From Blastobasis lacticolella (Eukaryota; Arthropoda; Insecta; Lepidoptera; Blastobasidae), in contig LR990052.1 of NCBI GenBank assembly GCA_905147135.1, positions 15,128,200 through 15,192,199 of the forward strand: a stretch of 64,000 nucleotides of DNA. The letters run 5' to 3'. The notes below the pieces were generated by a model. It saw only the letters and a program-made list of their open reading frames with translations. It had not been told where the DNA came from and ran no database searches. The position numbers and the translations under genes are program-made. The stretch's first letter is position 1; every line of letters begins with the position of its first letter. Shown here piece after piece: positions 1 through 10,203 of the stretch.

Positions 1-314
1 TAAGTTAATATTTTGCGAATAGTAGTAATTAGTTTCGAAATTCGTCTCTTGTTTTAGGTTTTAAGCCACGTATACATATTAGAAAAAAGTCAAACCAACA
101 AAAATGTCTTGACATTTTTATTTTTGAATTAGTATTCTGTGTACCTAACCAATTAGATTCACCACATAAGACCACCATCAAATCACATAAGATAACGGTC
201 TAAAGCCCAAAAGGATATCTTCAAGTTAATCAAGTTCATGAATAAAGAAATAAAATATATAAATAACGAACGAATAACAAGAAACGTGTCAAACATAACA
301 TTTTCTGTTTTCAG
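1..314. other. AT-rich stretch, no gene seen
   Basis: AT-rich DNA with no long open frame. Its right end (about 299-314) is a pyrimidine-rich tract ending in CAG that would serve as the 3' splice site of the candidate exon that follows. Confidence 0.4.
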
Positions 315-441
315 AAGAAGCATTCACGCCCCAATCAGCCCGCGGCACCGGAACTGCGTGACAGCATCGGCGCGGTCGCGTTTAATTGTTGTGTACGAGG
401 TTCGAGGTTCGTAGTAACGTCGTTAGAAAACAAACTTCAGT
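315..441 (+). other. candidate internal exon of a host gene
   Basis: A pyrimidine-rich tract ending in TTTTCAG lies immediately upstream (301-314), and a donor-like CAGT|GTAAGG sits at the right edge, GT at 442-443. The 127-nt segment is clearly more GC-rich than its surroundings. It is open in the frame starting AAG AAG CAT TCA for 54 codons, running past the donor to a TAA at 477-479. The peptide is unfamiliar (Arg-, Pro- and Ala-containing, with a Cys-Cys pair). It could equally be a 5' UTR exon. No partner exon is identified. The splice signals are seen directly; exon status is inference. Confidence 0.3.
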
Positions 442-839
442 GTAAGGAAGATATATCGACAAGTAAAAATGATGCTTAATTACTATAATGGAACTATTTA
501 CTACTAAAAATGGAAGTTATATTAAAGTTAATGATCAGACAAACCCCAAGTAAGTTTACGGCAACTATGTCAGTTATATACGGTTAGTGTCGACGTAACG
601 AACTCGCTGCTGTCTTTCTTAAGGCCACAATGAAAGTAACAAATTCAATTGGGTGAGATTTTATGTAAGTGAAATGATATGTGTTCCTCTTATAATGCTA
701 AATGAACTGTGAACCAGATAAATCGAAGCAAAAATACAACTGAGCAATGAGAACATTTTCTGACGCCCAATGCTCGCCCTACGTTCGTAATGCTGGAACA
801 ATTCTGCATAATATTGCGCGGTAATAAACAAAACAGCAG

Positions 840-1012
840 ACTCTAAGCGAATAGACGCTGAGGCCCCCAGGCATCGGATCCGCGCGACAGTATCGCTGTG
901 ACGTCATTGTTCGCTGCCCGAACACCGAACACCCACATTGCGATCTTCAGAGAAGTTGCCAGAGACGGAATATGTGCCTCCACTGTGTACCGCGAATCTA
1001 CGCATGCGTTTT
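840..1012. promoter_or_regulatory. GC-rich block with a CRE site
   Basis: A GC-richer island in AT-rich DNA with many CpG dinucleotides. It contains a perfect palindromic CRE (TGACGTCA, ATF/CREB-type) at 899-906. No TATA box or reading frame is tied to it. A regulatory role is inferred from the site and composition only. Confidence 0.3.
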
Positions 1013-1019
1013 TAAGTCT

Positions 1020-2360
1020 TTCTTTGGGCTACTTGATTAAAATTTGATTGCTATTTCGCTTATTTACACTTCAAATAATAAGTAAACAATTTTCGCAATT
1101 ACAACAGAAACTTTCTCGGTGCCTGCTACTGAACAATTATTTACTGAAATTCGTTATGTATTTTGCCTTTAAAGTTTTTTAATAATGCTAGATATCAAAT
1201 TTTAAATACTCTGAAACAGTCTTAACTTTATTCAAAGTTATAGAGGCAAGGTCGTTAATCTAAAAATTATTTAATCGTCAACAAGATTATATGGAAAATT
1301 GCTCGTTTAGTGCAAGTTGTACATCTAAGTTGATCGATTGTTTCAAGAACATAATACCCTAAGAAGTAATCCCAAAGAAAATACGGCGCGGCTCCCGTTC
1401 GCGCGGTTTTAAATGAATGAAGTTTTTCAACTATTATTATTCACAAAAAACGTTGTTCGCCAAGTGAGAATAATGAGGCAATATTTTGAAAGGCAAGTGT
1501 TTCGGGGTGAAACAAAGCGGCCGGGTATAATAGGCCCGGGTGAAGTTGCCCGACTGGCGGGCCGGGTAAAGTTGCCCAAAGGATACAGATCGCGACGCAA
1601 CTCGGCACCCTTATCGGGTAACAACTTTCATGAAATGACACTTATCTCCATTCACTTCGCCAATTGATTGGAAACAAATAAATTTTCGCCGGAACCGTCT
1701 GGTGTACAGTCGGGCCGTACGCAGCATGGCGTTATTTATATTGATAAAGTTTTGGAGTCGTGTTTATTGAGAATTTGTCTTAATTTTTTTACAAACGAAG
1801 TCTTTTTTTAAATTCGTATGACATGAACAATATATTATTTACTAAAAAGATAATCCAACATAATAATGTAGTGGAAAATATTTCTAGGTAGGGCCGATTT
1901 TTATCTTAAAATTACCTCAGTATCAAAATATTTTAAACAAAATTTGGGTGGCAGTTATAATGAAATATTATAAATTCTTCATTCAAGAGATCGCTCATAA
2001 TTTGTGAACTTGATAAATGTGTGCATATCATTAATATAATTTCCTGATCTCTCTAAGATATTTGAAGCTCGTTACTTGAAACTACTCAAGCGTTAATTTT
2101 ACTTGTACTGTGGATATGATTAATTTTCACGTCTCCAATTGTAGTCTCTTATCGAAATAATAAATGATTCATGAAGATACAGCTTACGAGCTTTTTAATT
2201 ATTATATATTTATAGTATATAAGGTATATATTATAGTATTATATTATAGTTTAGTTTTTATGGTATAGTACTCGTATATTTATGTCGTATATAGCATTCA
2301 ACATTGTAGGTTACTACTACTTTGCACATTACTCGATATTGCTGCCACCGCTCGTTAAAT
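1020..2360. other. mostly AT-rich DNA, no gene seen
   Basis: No convincing coding frame. The 84-codon open frame starting at 1413 is not coding-like. Around 1528-1580 a GC-rich patch carries a direct duplication of about 30 bp with the shared core GGGTRAAGTTGCCC. The rest is low-complexity AT DNA with TATA/ATAT runs near 2200-2260. Confidence 0.4.
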
Positions 2361-2366
2361 AGCTCA

Positions 2367-2505
2367 TTTCGGACTATCCAAGGTAAGGTTAGCTGGAAGG
2401 AATCCCATTGTGGGATAAGCCCGCCTTTGCAGTGTATATTTATTTTCTTTTGTTATTGTTCTTACTGTATACGCAATAAAGAGTTTACATACATACATAC
2501 GAGCT
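2367..2505 (+). repeat. LINE 3'-end fragment, family J copy 1
   Basis: It carries the block GGTTAGCTGGAAGGAATCCC, then a CCCGCCTTTGCA block, an AATAAA inside GCAATAAAGAGTTT, and an (ACAT)n tail at 2486-2500. The reverse-complement copy at 22808-22985 shares these blocks in the same order. The polyadenylation signal plus simple-repeat tail is typical of a 5'-truncated non-LTR retrotransposon. The clade is not determined. Confidence 0.6.
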
Positions 2506-3127
2506 GAATATAATTTGTTTGCTGCAATTCTGCTAGTATATAACAAAGTCGCTATTGGCACCTAATTTGATTCTACTGTATTTTGTATTTCCACCCGGTC
2601 ACTTATTTTTGGTTGTTAATTTTGAATTATATATTACTAAAAGTTTCAATTCCTCAAATACTCCATACGATGATGAAGAAATATGAGCCGAATCTCCAAG
2701 CTGAGACTATGACTACAATATTCAATCTTCAGTTGTTGTAAACCGAAAAAAAGACATAAAAATCTCAAGCGACAATATTCACAGGCTGTAGGCGTTAAAT
2801 CCAACCTAGTACACGATAACAAACGACCGTCGGATCAAGGGGATCGGGACACCCTGCATCTTGCTCTGATAAGCTATTCGGATAGGAAAATAAAGTTTTT
2901 CCCTCGGAGATACTGTCAAAGTTAACAGTATTTGTCCCAGACCTTGGGAAAGCGAAAGACAAGTAAAGCATGATGTTTAATGTAAGTACATAAATACTGA
3001 CGTATTTAAATAAATCGTAATAAACCTATTCAGTTTTTTTAGATTTTTTTTACTATACTGTTAGCTTGGCTAATCTGAAAGGGCCTCTTATGAAGGTTTA
3101 TTAAAGCTCAAAATTACTATTTAGTAG
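2506..3127. other. intergenic AT-rich DNA
   Basis: No open frame, RNA gene or recognisable repeat seen. Confidence 0.4.
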
Positions 3128-3382
3128 TCATCTTCATCACAGCCCATAACAGTCCACTGCAGGACTTAGGGCCTCTCCCACGAAAGAGGCGGTTATTGCC
3201 ATAATCTCTACGCTTAGCAGGCGGGTTGGAGATCGCAGTGTTATAAATATAACAATGGAAAAAGCCTATTTTCCAGCCTGTACTGTCTGTTTTGTCACAA
3301 AAACATTAGTCGCCTTGTACGACACCCACGAGTGTAAGGGGATGGCTATTCTACTTTGCTGGACACCATACGGCCACGCTAT
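3128..3382 (-). repeat. dispersed repeat family B, near full length
   Basis: Copy of a repeat of about 260 bp whose sense strand (minus here) starts near GGCCGTGTGGTGTCC, passes GGCGACTAATGTTTT and GCGATCTCCAACCCGCC, and ends CAGTGGACTGTTATGGGCTGTG followed by GATGA-type triplets. Related copies lie near 18517, 24532, 30028, 46070, 48011, 53428, 57914, 59005 and 63838. It has no coding capacity. The (GAT)n 3' tail suggests a retroposed element using RTE-type machinery. Confidence 0.8.
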
Positions 3383-4473
3383 TTAGTAGTATTAGTAATA
3401 TTTAATATAGACTAATTTGAATACAAAATTGCTGCCCAGCAAGGTTTTCTCTACTGTATTTTAAACTGCTACAACTACACAGTTAATAATAAAGATGTTC
3501 TGGTTCTAATTTTGGATAAACAGTAAAAAATAATCCGCGCCAACGAGTTTGACCGCTTGACCGTTTTTTAATTGTTTGGTAACCTATAAATAAATATATT
3601 CCCTAGAGTAGGTAAATGCAGGTACAATGAGCCAATCCTATTCCAATTAATATTGGTCAATTCTGTCAGTTTTGGAACATTATATCCTTTGCTTTAGTGA
3701 AGTAACTTGTGGGTGGCGAGCAGGGCAACCGCTCAGGGCCTCGCGCTGCAACCCGAGTAGAATAATGTTGTATTATTTAAATCACCCCAGCTTTGAAATA
3801 ATTGTCAATATTTTTTTATTTCATGCAACATATTTTAAACTCGCTGCGCTCCCTCATTTATTAATTTCAGTTTTTTTATTATTATATCATCAGGTCATTT
3901 TATTAGTCAAGCCTTTCATGTATCATGTATGTTCTTTAGGTTTTTGTCATCACCCAAGCACACAAATGCCAAACATTCTGTACTCGCTGCGCTCGCTTAT
4001 TCATTGATTTATTCTTTTCTTCTAGTGCTTGTGCACAGCATGCAACTACTTGCAAATATCTATAAAGGTACCTTCTTGTAAATTGAATTGATGGACTTAT
4101 CAATAATAATTAATACTTTCAATTCACAGGACAAGGGGCTCATAAAGATGTGCCGCCCAGAGCCTCGCCACCGTTAAGGCTGCCCCTGTCTTTTAAATAT
4201 GGGCAACATCCAGGGAGTTGCGAATCCTTTAAAATATGTGTGGGCTCGTTTCTTGAAGGTTTTAGAAAATATCGACCACAAGTTTCTAATGTTATAGAGG
4301 TAAAACAATGTATTGCTTATGAAACTATCATATGCACTATCATAAGGAGCACATGAGCAAAGACGGCCTTATCTCTACAAGCTATCTCTTCCAGGCAACG
4401 GTTAAAGACGGCAAAGGAATGTTAGCAGGCAATATTAATGTCGGACAAAAATTATAAATTTTATGTTGATAAA
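3383..4473. other. intergenic DNA with short direct repeat
   Basis: No gene recognised. A CTCGCTGCGCTC motif followed by TTATT-rich sequence occurs twice (about 3840-3870 and 3982-4012). GC-richer patches at 3707-3765 and 4140-4200 share short words in opposite orientation and may be ends of an old inserted element, but I could not define it. Confidence 0.3.
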
Positions 4474-4640
4474 GTCATCATCATCATCGTTATAGCAGTC
4501 TGTTCCGGTTTCGAAAAGTCCACTTTATAACCCTTCTTCATTCGTTTCTGCCGGTCTTCCGCATCACTACGTTCTAACTCTAGAAAAATTCGCACCGAAC
4601 CTACATAATTCGTATATGATTTTTTATGTTGTTTAGGTAA
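4474..4640 (-). repeat. probable LINE/SINE 3' end with (GAT)n tail
   Basis: On the minus strand a short open frame reads through KVDFSKPEQTAIT and then into Met codons made by an ATGATGATGATG tail at 4475-4488. The layout is the same as the RTE-type LINE end at 16784-16965, so this is probably the 3' terminus of another RTE-like or RTE-mobilised family. The sequence itself is unrelated to that copy. Confidence 0.4.
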
Positions 4641-4917
4641 CATTATATATTTTTTTTCAGACTTACAGCAATGTACATTTGTTTACAATTAGGTATATGA
4701 CTAACCGTAATATCCCTAATATAATCTTGACCTCATTATCCAAGTTATGGTGTCGCGCTAGAACCCAAATTCCCTCTCTCCGTGAGCCTGTCAACAAGGA
4801 CCGCGTACATATCTCCGACTCGAATGCCAAACGTGGACATAATGGATGGGACTGTTATATATGTGATAGCCGTTAAGTAATCCTTTTCAAAAATAATTAA
4901 ACATTTAAAATACAGTC

Positions 4918-5210
4918 GCGCACGAGGGCTCGGGGTCCGCCTTGATCATGATCCACGAATTACAGTGGAGCGAATGCAATCTACTCTCCGTGACCCTGGT
5001 GACAGGGAAATCTGACCAGATTGGATCATGGCTACACATTCAGTCACCTAACAGGCCTTACGATGTTTTCCCTCACCGTAAGACCATCGGTTATTGTTCA
5101 ACTAACGTACATAATATAGAAAAAGTATGTTGTAACGGTGGCACTGGGGATCGAACCCGGTACCTCGCGTTAACGAGTCGGGCTCGTTAGCCATTAGACT
5201 ACTAACGCTC
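4918..5210 (-). repeat. SINE family A copy (4.9 kb)
   Basis: tRNA-derived SINE on the minus strand. The head at the right end has the B-box-like GATCGAACCCGGTACC (reverse complement of the pol III B box GGTTCGATTCC). The body has the conserved TTTTCCCTCACCGTAAGA and CCAGATTGGATCATGG blocks. The 3' tail region with CACGAGGGC is at 4921. The open frame spanning most of it is a by-product of the repeat, not a gene. Confidence 0.85.
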
Positions 5211-6732
5211 TACGGTCCTCGTCAAATAAATCACCCAAATCTGTAGGTAAGCATTATAAACGTCTAGTAAATTTACACAGCAGAAATAATCAAGCGAGAA
5301 AATACGAGTTCACGCAGCAAATAATTATTCATAGCTTAGCGTAGCTTATTTTTAGCTTAAACACTGAGCTTGAACTAATTGATTGCGAACTTGGCAAGTG
5401 ACATATAGAGCTAATAAGGCTTACGGTAATTTATACGCTTCGGAATTTATTTATATGAAACTGCCATTGTGTATGGCGTAAGAAAGTATAGAAACTGTAA
5501 TTAGCAAACAAGAAAATTCAATTTAAAAAAAATGTTTTCAGGCTAGCTATCACTAGCCCATACTGTCACATAACTTATTTTTTGTATAATTACCGTTCTC
5601 ATAAAATTACATCTAATTAAAACTGACGACAAATACTGTGAATTTTCACACATGTGTTTAAACTTCATAAAGTCGATTTTATATTTAGATTACAAATATG
5701 TTAATTACGAAACAATATTTCTAAATATTGTTTTCATTTTTATTTATTTGATTGACTAAATAGGAAAAAAGGGCAGATAAACTCAACGACAATTTTGGAA
5801 TACCACTAAGAATACAAGAGAGCTCTTTAAAATGTAAAATCACTTACTTATTTCGAAATGAAATTGTAACATATGCAGACGACGTAACTTTCGCTCTGAC
5901 GTGAAGAAATAATCATTTCATATGGAAAACCATTAAAGGAGGTACGTTATGAATACCTACCTTTGAGATGACTAGTGAACTTCTCAAATGTTTTAAGTGA
6001 AGCCTCGGGAGAAAGAAGCACTCTACTTATATGAGAGAGAGAGTATAAACTTTTATGGGCACCAGTCCTAATTCATTCTAGTATTTTCGTGATGCATCCC
6101 TCTGGTATTTTTTAAAAACGTGACGTGGTTTTCTGAGTATGCAGTTTTTAAAGTGCTTAGTTCTAATAATTTGCCAGTTTGTATTCTGCCTTTGTTTGTA
6201 CAAAAATCCGCAGATCCAGATTTCTGTACGCTATAGACTAGTCGGATTGAATAATTGATGAATAACTTGTTGGATAAACAAAAAATTCTCGGCCGCGCTG
6301 CGGTGGACTTGTGAACAGCCTGTTTTATGATAGACGTATTTTTGTATTTCGACCGTCGTTTTTTCTAGCTTTTATTCCGAGAAAATTGGAGGTTGGCCTG
6401 TGAATAATCTAATACTAGGCCACGCTCAACACCTAAATCGTTAAACATGACGTGTCCCTTAAGAATACCGTAATAATACAATAGTGAAGCTCTTCTACAA
6501 TATTAGTTTGTTCCCGATAACGTAAATAAGTTGATAAAGAAAATATAAGAACGGCGATTGGTCAGCCAATAAGACCAGCATGAATTTCAGTCATGATGAT
6601 GAATAAATTTTAATTAGGTATTACCAGCAATTAGGTGTCGTAGTACCTATTCCATTCTCATTTATTTCAAATTATCTACTTAAAACCCTGTTATTCGAGA
6701 ATTGTATTGTGTTTTTTATCTGCTAAACATCA
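5211..6732. other. intergenic AT-rich DNA
   Basis: About 1.5 kb without recognisable genes or high-confidence repeats. Some purine-rich and AT-rich simple sequence only. Confidence 0.4.
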
Positions 6733-6805
6733 TGACGTCATTACGAATTCGATGACGTCACGTAATGGCGGTAATTTCGCGCGCATGGGGGCGAGATTCG
6801 GGCGA
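6733..6805. promoter_or_regulatory. clustered promoter elements: two CREs, E2F and YY1/Pho-like
   Basis: Two perfect TGACGTCA palindromes lie at 6733-6740 and 6753-6760, start-to-start exactly 20 bp. They are followed by AATGGCGG (YY1/Pho-like core, 6764-6771) and TTTCGCGC (E2F consensus, 6775-6782), then a G-rich, CpG-containing stretch to about 6805. The cluster stands out in AT-rich DNA. Individual short motifs occur by chance, but this density and spacing are unusual. No TATA box. The gene it serves is not identified. Confidence 0.45.
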
Positions 6806-7105
6806 AAAGTGCGGTCGAGTCGTTTGTTTGACAACATTCGGGTGAACTTACTAAGCTATTTTTAGGGTTAATGAGTTTTGGATCACTACCGTTACATTAG
6901 TTATTGTTCGAAATTATAACGCGTATGAGAATTTGCGTAGGGTTGGGGTGCGTTCAATGCGTGAACATGAATGTGTGGATTGGTAGAAGTTTGTTTGGTA
7001 TTTAAAAATTGAATTTTGAAAAATAGTTAAATAAATTTTAACGTCGTTATGATTTTTTAAACTTTATTATAGTTTAGAAACTTTTAGTTTAAAAAGAATG
7101 GAAAT

Positions 7106-7200
7106 AATATGGAAGAAGCGACGGAGTTCTGTCAGGACCGTAGCAAGCGGAACGATGTAGCCTCTGCCTACCCCTACAGGAAAAAGGCTTGACATAGTGT
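7106..7200 (+). repeat. LINE-like 3' end, family K copy 1
   Basis: Contains GGAAGAAGCGACGGAG, GTCAGGACCGTAGCAAG and CTGCCTACCCCTACAGG followed by AAAAAGGC. The same order of blocks occurs at 42866-43136 (split by a SINE) and 63712-63792. The frame reads CQDRSKRNDVASAYPYRKKA and then stops, which resembles the short conserved C-terminus of an RTE-type LINE. This is a 3'-end fragment only. Confidence 0.55.
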
Positions 7201-7589
7201 ATGAAAATAATTAATAGTAATAATTAATTACACTCCGTTATTTGATTGAGTTAATTTTTTTTGTAATTAAAATTATGCTTTCACGAAATAAATTTTACCA
7301 ATCATCCTAAAACAAGAGACGATTTCTCCTAATCCCGAAACAACTTTTCCGACCTCGGACAAAACTTTGGAAACTATCCGGGAAAGTTTTTTAAAGTTTC
7401 TTCGGGGCGTTGCCGAAATATTTCGAGTGTCCGGGTGTGATTTTTTCTTTGTGCAATTTTTTTTTCACTACGAGTTTTTCTGGGGGAGGTGCATCACGGT
7501 TGCGTGTCGAGGACACGGCTGTTACGCGGAGACTGGAGTGCTGGCCGTCGGCGGCACCAGCGGAGCTGCGGTGGCATCTCTTCGGGGGG

Positions 7590-7620
7590 CGCAGTGAGCA
7601 TGCGCGAACAGGCCCCGCCC
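7590..7620 (+). promoter_or_regulatory. CpG-rich promoter-like segment (NRF1-type and GC box)
   Basis: In a GC-rich island of about 350 bp (7370-7720), the stretch GCATGCGC (7598-7605) matches the NRF1 core and GGCCCCGCCC (7611-7620) is a GC box. An ATG at 7600 opens only 30 codons. The open frames across this island overlap in three phases and look like composition effects. The island probably is a TATA-less promoter or 5' UTR exon; direction is uncertain. Confidence 0.35.
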
Positions 7621-8121
7621 ACTCAAACTTTTTCGCGGAATCAAGTGCGCTGCGACAACTTTCCGGAACTGCTTCTTGGTCAGAACGAGTGATGAGGAGA
7701 CTATTTATAGATAAATTAAGTAGTGTGTTAAGTGGTTGAACTGCTTAGGGAGCCGATTGGCACCACGTGACGGTAATATCATAGTTGTCCATGCAAATCC
7801 AGTTAAGGAGTAGGTATTAATTAATTTCCGCACCCTACCTTACCTATTTACGCGCCAAGGATGTTGGTTTATTGATTTAAACTATTTTGGTTATCGATAA
7901 AACGAGGTTTCCCGCTATACGGATTTTTGGTGTCTTCTTTACTCTTGCATGTAACAAAACTTATTCATTGATATAATAAAAAACCCGTATAATAAGCTTC
8001 ATAAAACCGGGAGTAAGAATAATTGAAATGAGCGTTTTGTTTAAATCCTATATTTTTTACTATACTTTCGATAAAATCAGTAAAACGTCATTTTTGCTTC
8101 TGTCACTTTCCTCTAGAGGCC

Positions 8122-8514
8122 CAGGGCACCGATTCTGGTTTGCAATGCAGTTGTTATTATGTTGCAATGTAACTGTGATGTTACTATAACTACGTCGAGG
8201 TTATCGAGTCAGTCCCAGCATCATCCCAGTTAAATCATTGTTAGACCTTTGACACGTTTTCGTTGACAAAATTGAAGGCAGTTTGACAACTAAGAAAGAT
8301 GCAACTTAGTAAATTATTTATTTATTAGAGTAACAACAGCCATATAAAACCATAATGCAACTAAAGTACCAGAAAACGAATTGTTGAAAAGTTCGAACTC
8401 ATGAAAGTTGCAACTCAACGTCTGTCATTTGAATAACAATCACCCGTTTGACATGCGATGCAATTGTAATGTTACTGCAACTGTGTCGATTTCTGTACCA
8501 GAATCGAAGCCCTG
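8122..8514. mobile_element. MITE-like element with 18-bp terminal inverted repeats
   Basis: The left end CAGGGCACCGATTCTGGT (8122-8139) and the reverse complement of the right end (8497-8514) match at 16 of 18 positions. The inner flanks are also loosely inverted: GCAATGTAACTGTGATGTTAC on the left against TGTAATGTTACTGCAACTG on the right. The element is about 393 bp and has no coding capacity. The CAG start suits hAT or similar superfamilies, but I found no target-site duplication, so the superfamily is undetermined. Confidence 0.55.
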
Positions 8515-9195
8515 TTCAATTTCATACAAAATTACTATTTAACGCAAACGCAATAGTTACGTTTATCACGAATGAACCCTTATACTCGAGGCTATGACTG
8601 CTCAAATTCAATCTATTGACCCGACTGAATCCTAAATACATTAGTTGCAAATTAGGTTTCAGGTATTGGCATGTCGGGCAATTTGGGAGTAGCTTGGTCT
8701 GCTAAACAAGAATGTCCCGAGTTGTATCTGTTCCAGGCTGATACAATAAAACTCACAACAGCTTGTTATCCGTTGTTTTCAAAGCACACGGCATCCGATG
8801 CACATAGTTATTTGATCATAGACGCCTTTTATACGAAGCGCTTCGTCTGGTTTAAATACGGTTAATGTATAATTACTATTAAAATTAGTTAGTTTTCTTT
8901 TCGCGACAACTTAATATTGGCGAACTACAGAAAACTCGGATTACTAGTGAGTATGCTGTCATAGGATTGAGCGTGACTGGCAGGTCCAACTCGTAAGCTG
9001 AATGTAGTCACCGAGTTCATACCACAATGTCGCCATCTAATGACCTTTTTAGTACCTACATTAGTTGAACACTAACCGGTACTCTAACGGTCAGGAAAAA
9101 CATCGCGATGAAACCTACTCATTCAGACGACTGGATGTGTAACAATGATCCAGTCTGGTCTAGGTCTGGGTTATGGAGGTCAGATATCAGTCGTC
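8515..9195. other. intergenic DNA, no gene seen
   Basis: No coding frame recognised; the 64-codon frame at 8671 has no supporting features. Confidence 0.35.
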
Positions 9196-9309
9196 TTTTT
9201 ATGTTATACGCCAGACAAACAGGCAAGCGGGCCACCTGATGGAAAGTGGTCACTGCCGCCTATGGACACCAGCAACACCAGGGGCGCTACAAATGCTCGG
9301 TCATCCATC
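9196..9309 (-). repeat. LINE C-terminal/3'-end fragment, family D copy 1
   Basis: The minus strand matches the last part of the family D element also found at 17880-18195 and 58721-58969. The shared block (CAGACAAACAGGCAAGCGGGCCACCTGATGG on the plus strand, shown in part) encodes the end of the LINE protein and its 3' UTR, with the short poly(A) tail appearing as TTTTT at 9196. Heavily 5'-truncated. Confidence 0.65.
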
Positions 9310-9798
9310 CTCGGAAAGCACTACCAGGATATTAACGGCTAGATGAATATTTTCTTATTTATAAGTTATCACAGGATTTCGATATGATGCAGTGCATAAA
9401 CGTCCTTAAAGATTTGGTAGTCCCATATTGGTGACACAACATTCGTGTACAATGTCATTTGTAATTTAAGAGTTATACATAAATATATAAACAACTAGAA
9501 ACACAAACATTTAAAAAATTTGCAAGTATAGCAACTGCAACCACAAAAATTCCTAGCTTAACTGAAGAGGTGAATTAGTGGCGATTTCCGACCTCTTTTA
9601 CAATTCTTTAGCCAGTTACAGTCAGTACTGTTCTACTAACTGTAACTGCCAAACTACCCACGTTCAAAGGTTGGAACTAAAGGAAAATTTTGTGAGAAAT
9701 AAGTAGCAGCTCCGCGCCCTTCGCCCGACATTATCGCAGCTAAAAGGGCTATAAATGTAAAACGTCGTATCGACAGTTGTAAACGGTTTACAGATTGG
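9310..9798. other. intergenic DNA with a short palindrome
   Basis: No gene. At about 9611-9652, AGTTACAGT and ACTGTAACT flank a loop of about 20 nt, a potential hairpin. Confidence 0.35.
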
Positions 9799-10203
9799 TA
9801 TATATTCATATTCATATTCATATTCATTTATTTCAGTAAAATATTACACCGTCATTTATCATAATACAAAAATATGTATGATTATTAAATTATAAAAGCA
9901 AATAATATAAATGATGTCACAGAATACAAAATGTCAAAATGAAAACAACATTACTATATAATAATGTCAAATTTAAATTAATATTATAAATAAATAATAA
10001 AATGTCAAACAAAATGTACCTATATATTGGGTAGGTATGCCCACTATTAATTTAATATTAAGAAAACTAACATAATACAATATGTATGTCAATACTTAAA
10101 GTACAATAAAAACTATAAAAAGAATGTCAATTGAGTAGGTATATAATAAAAGTCATATATCAAACATAGAACACAATAATAACAACGGAGAGGATATAAG
10201 GTT

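Noticed and set aside
4942..5190. 82-codon open frame with apparent protein sequence
   Set aside because: It lies entirely within a minus-strand SINE family A copy; the same frame recurs by repeat similarity (e.g. 46601-46786).
7367..7739. Three overlapping plus-strand frames as a candidate gene
   Set aside because: Frames overlap in all phases, reflecting low stop frequency in GC-rich DNA; no consistent coding signal.
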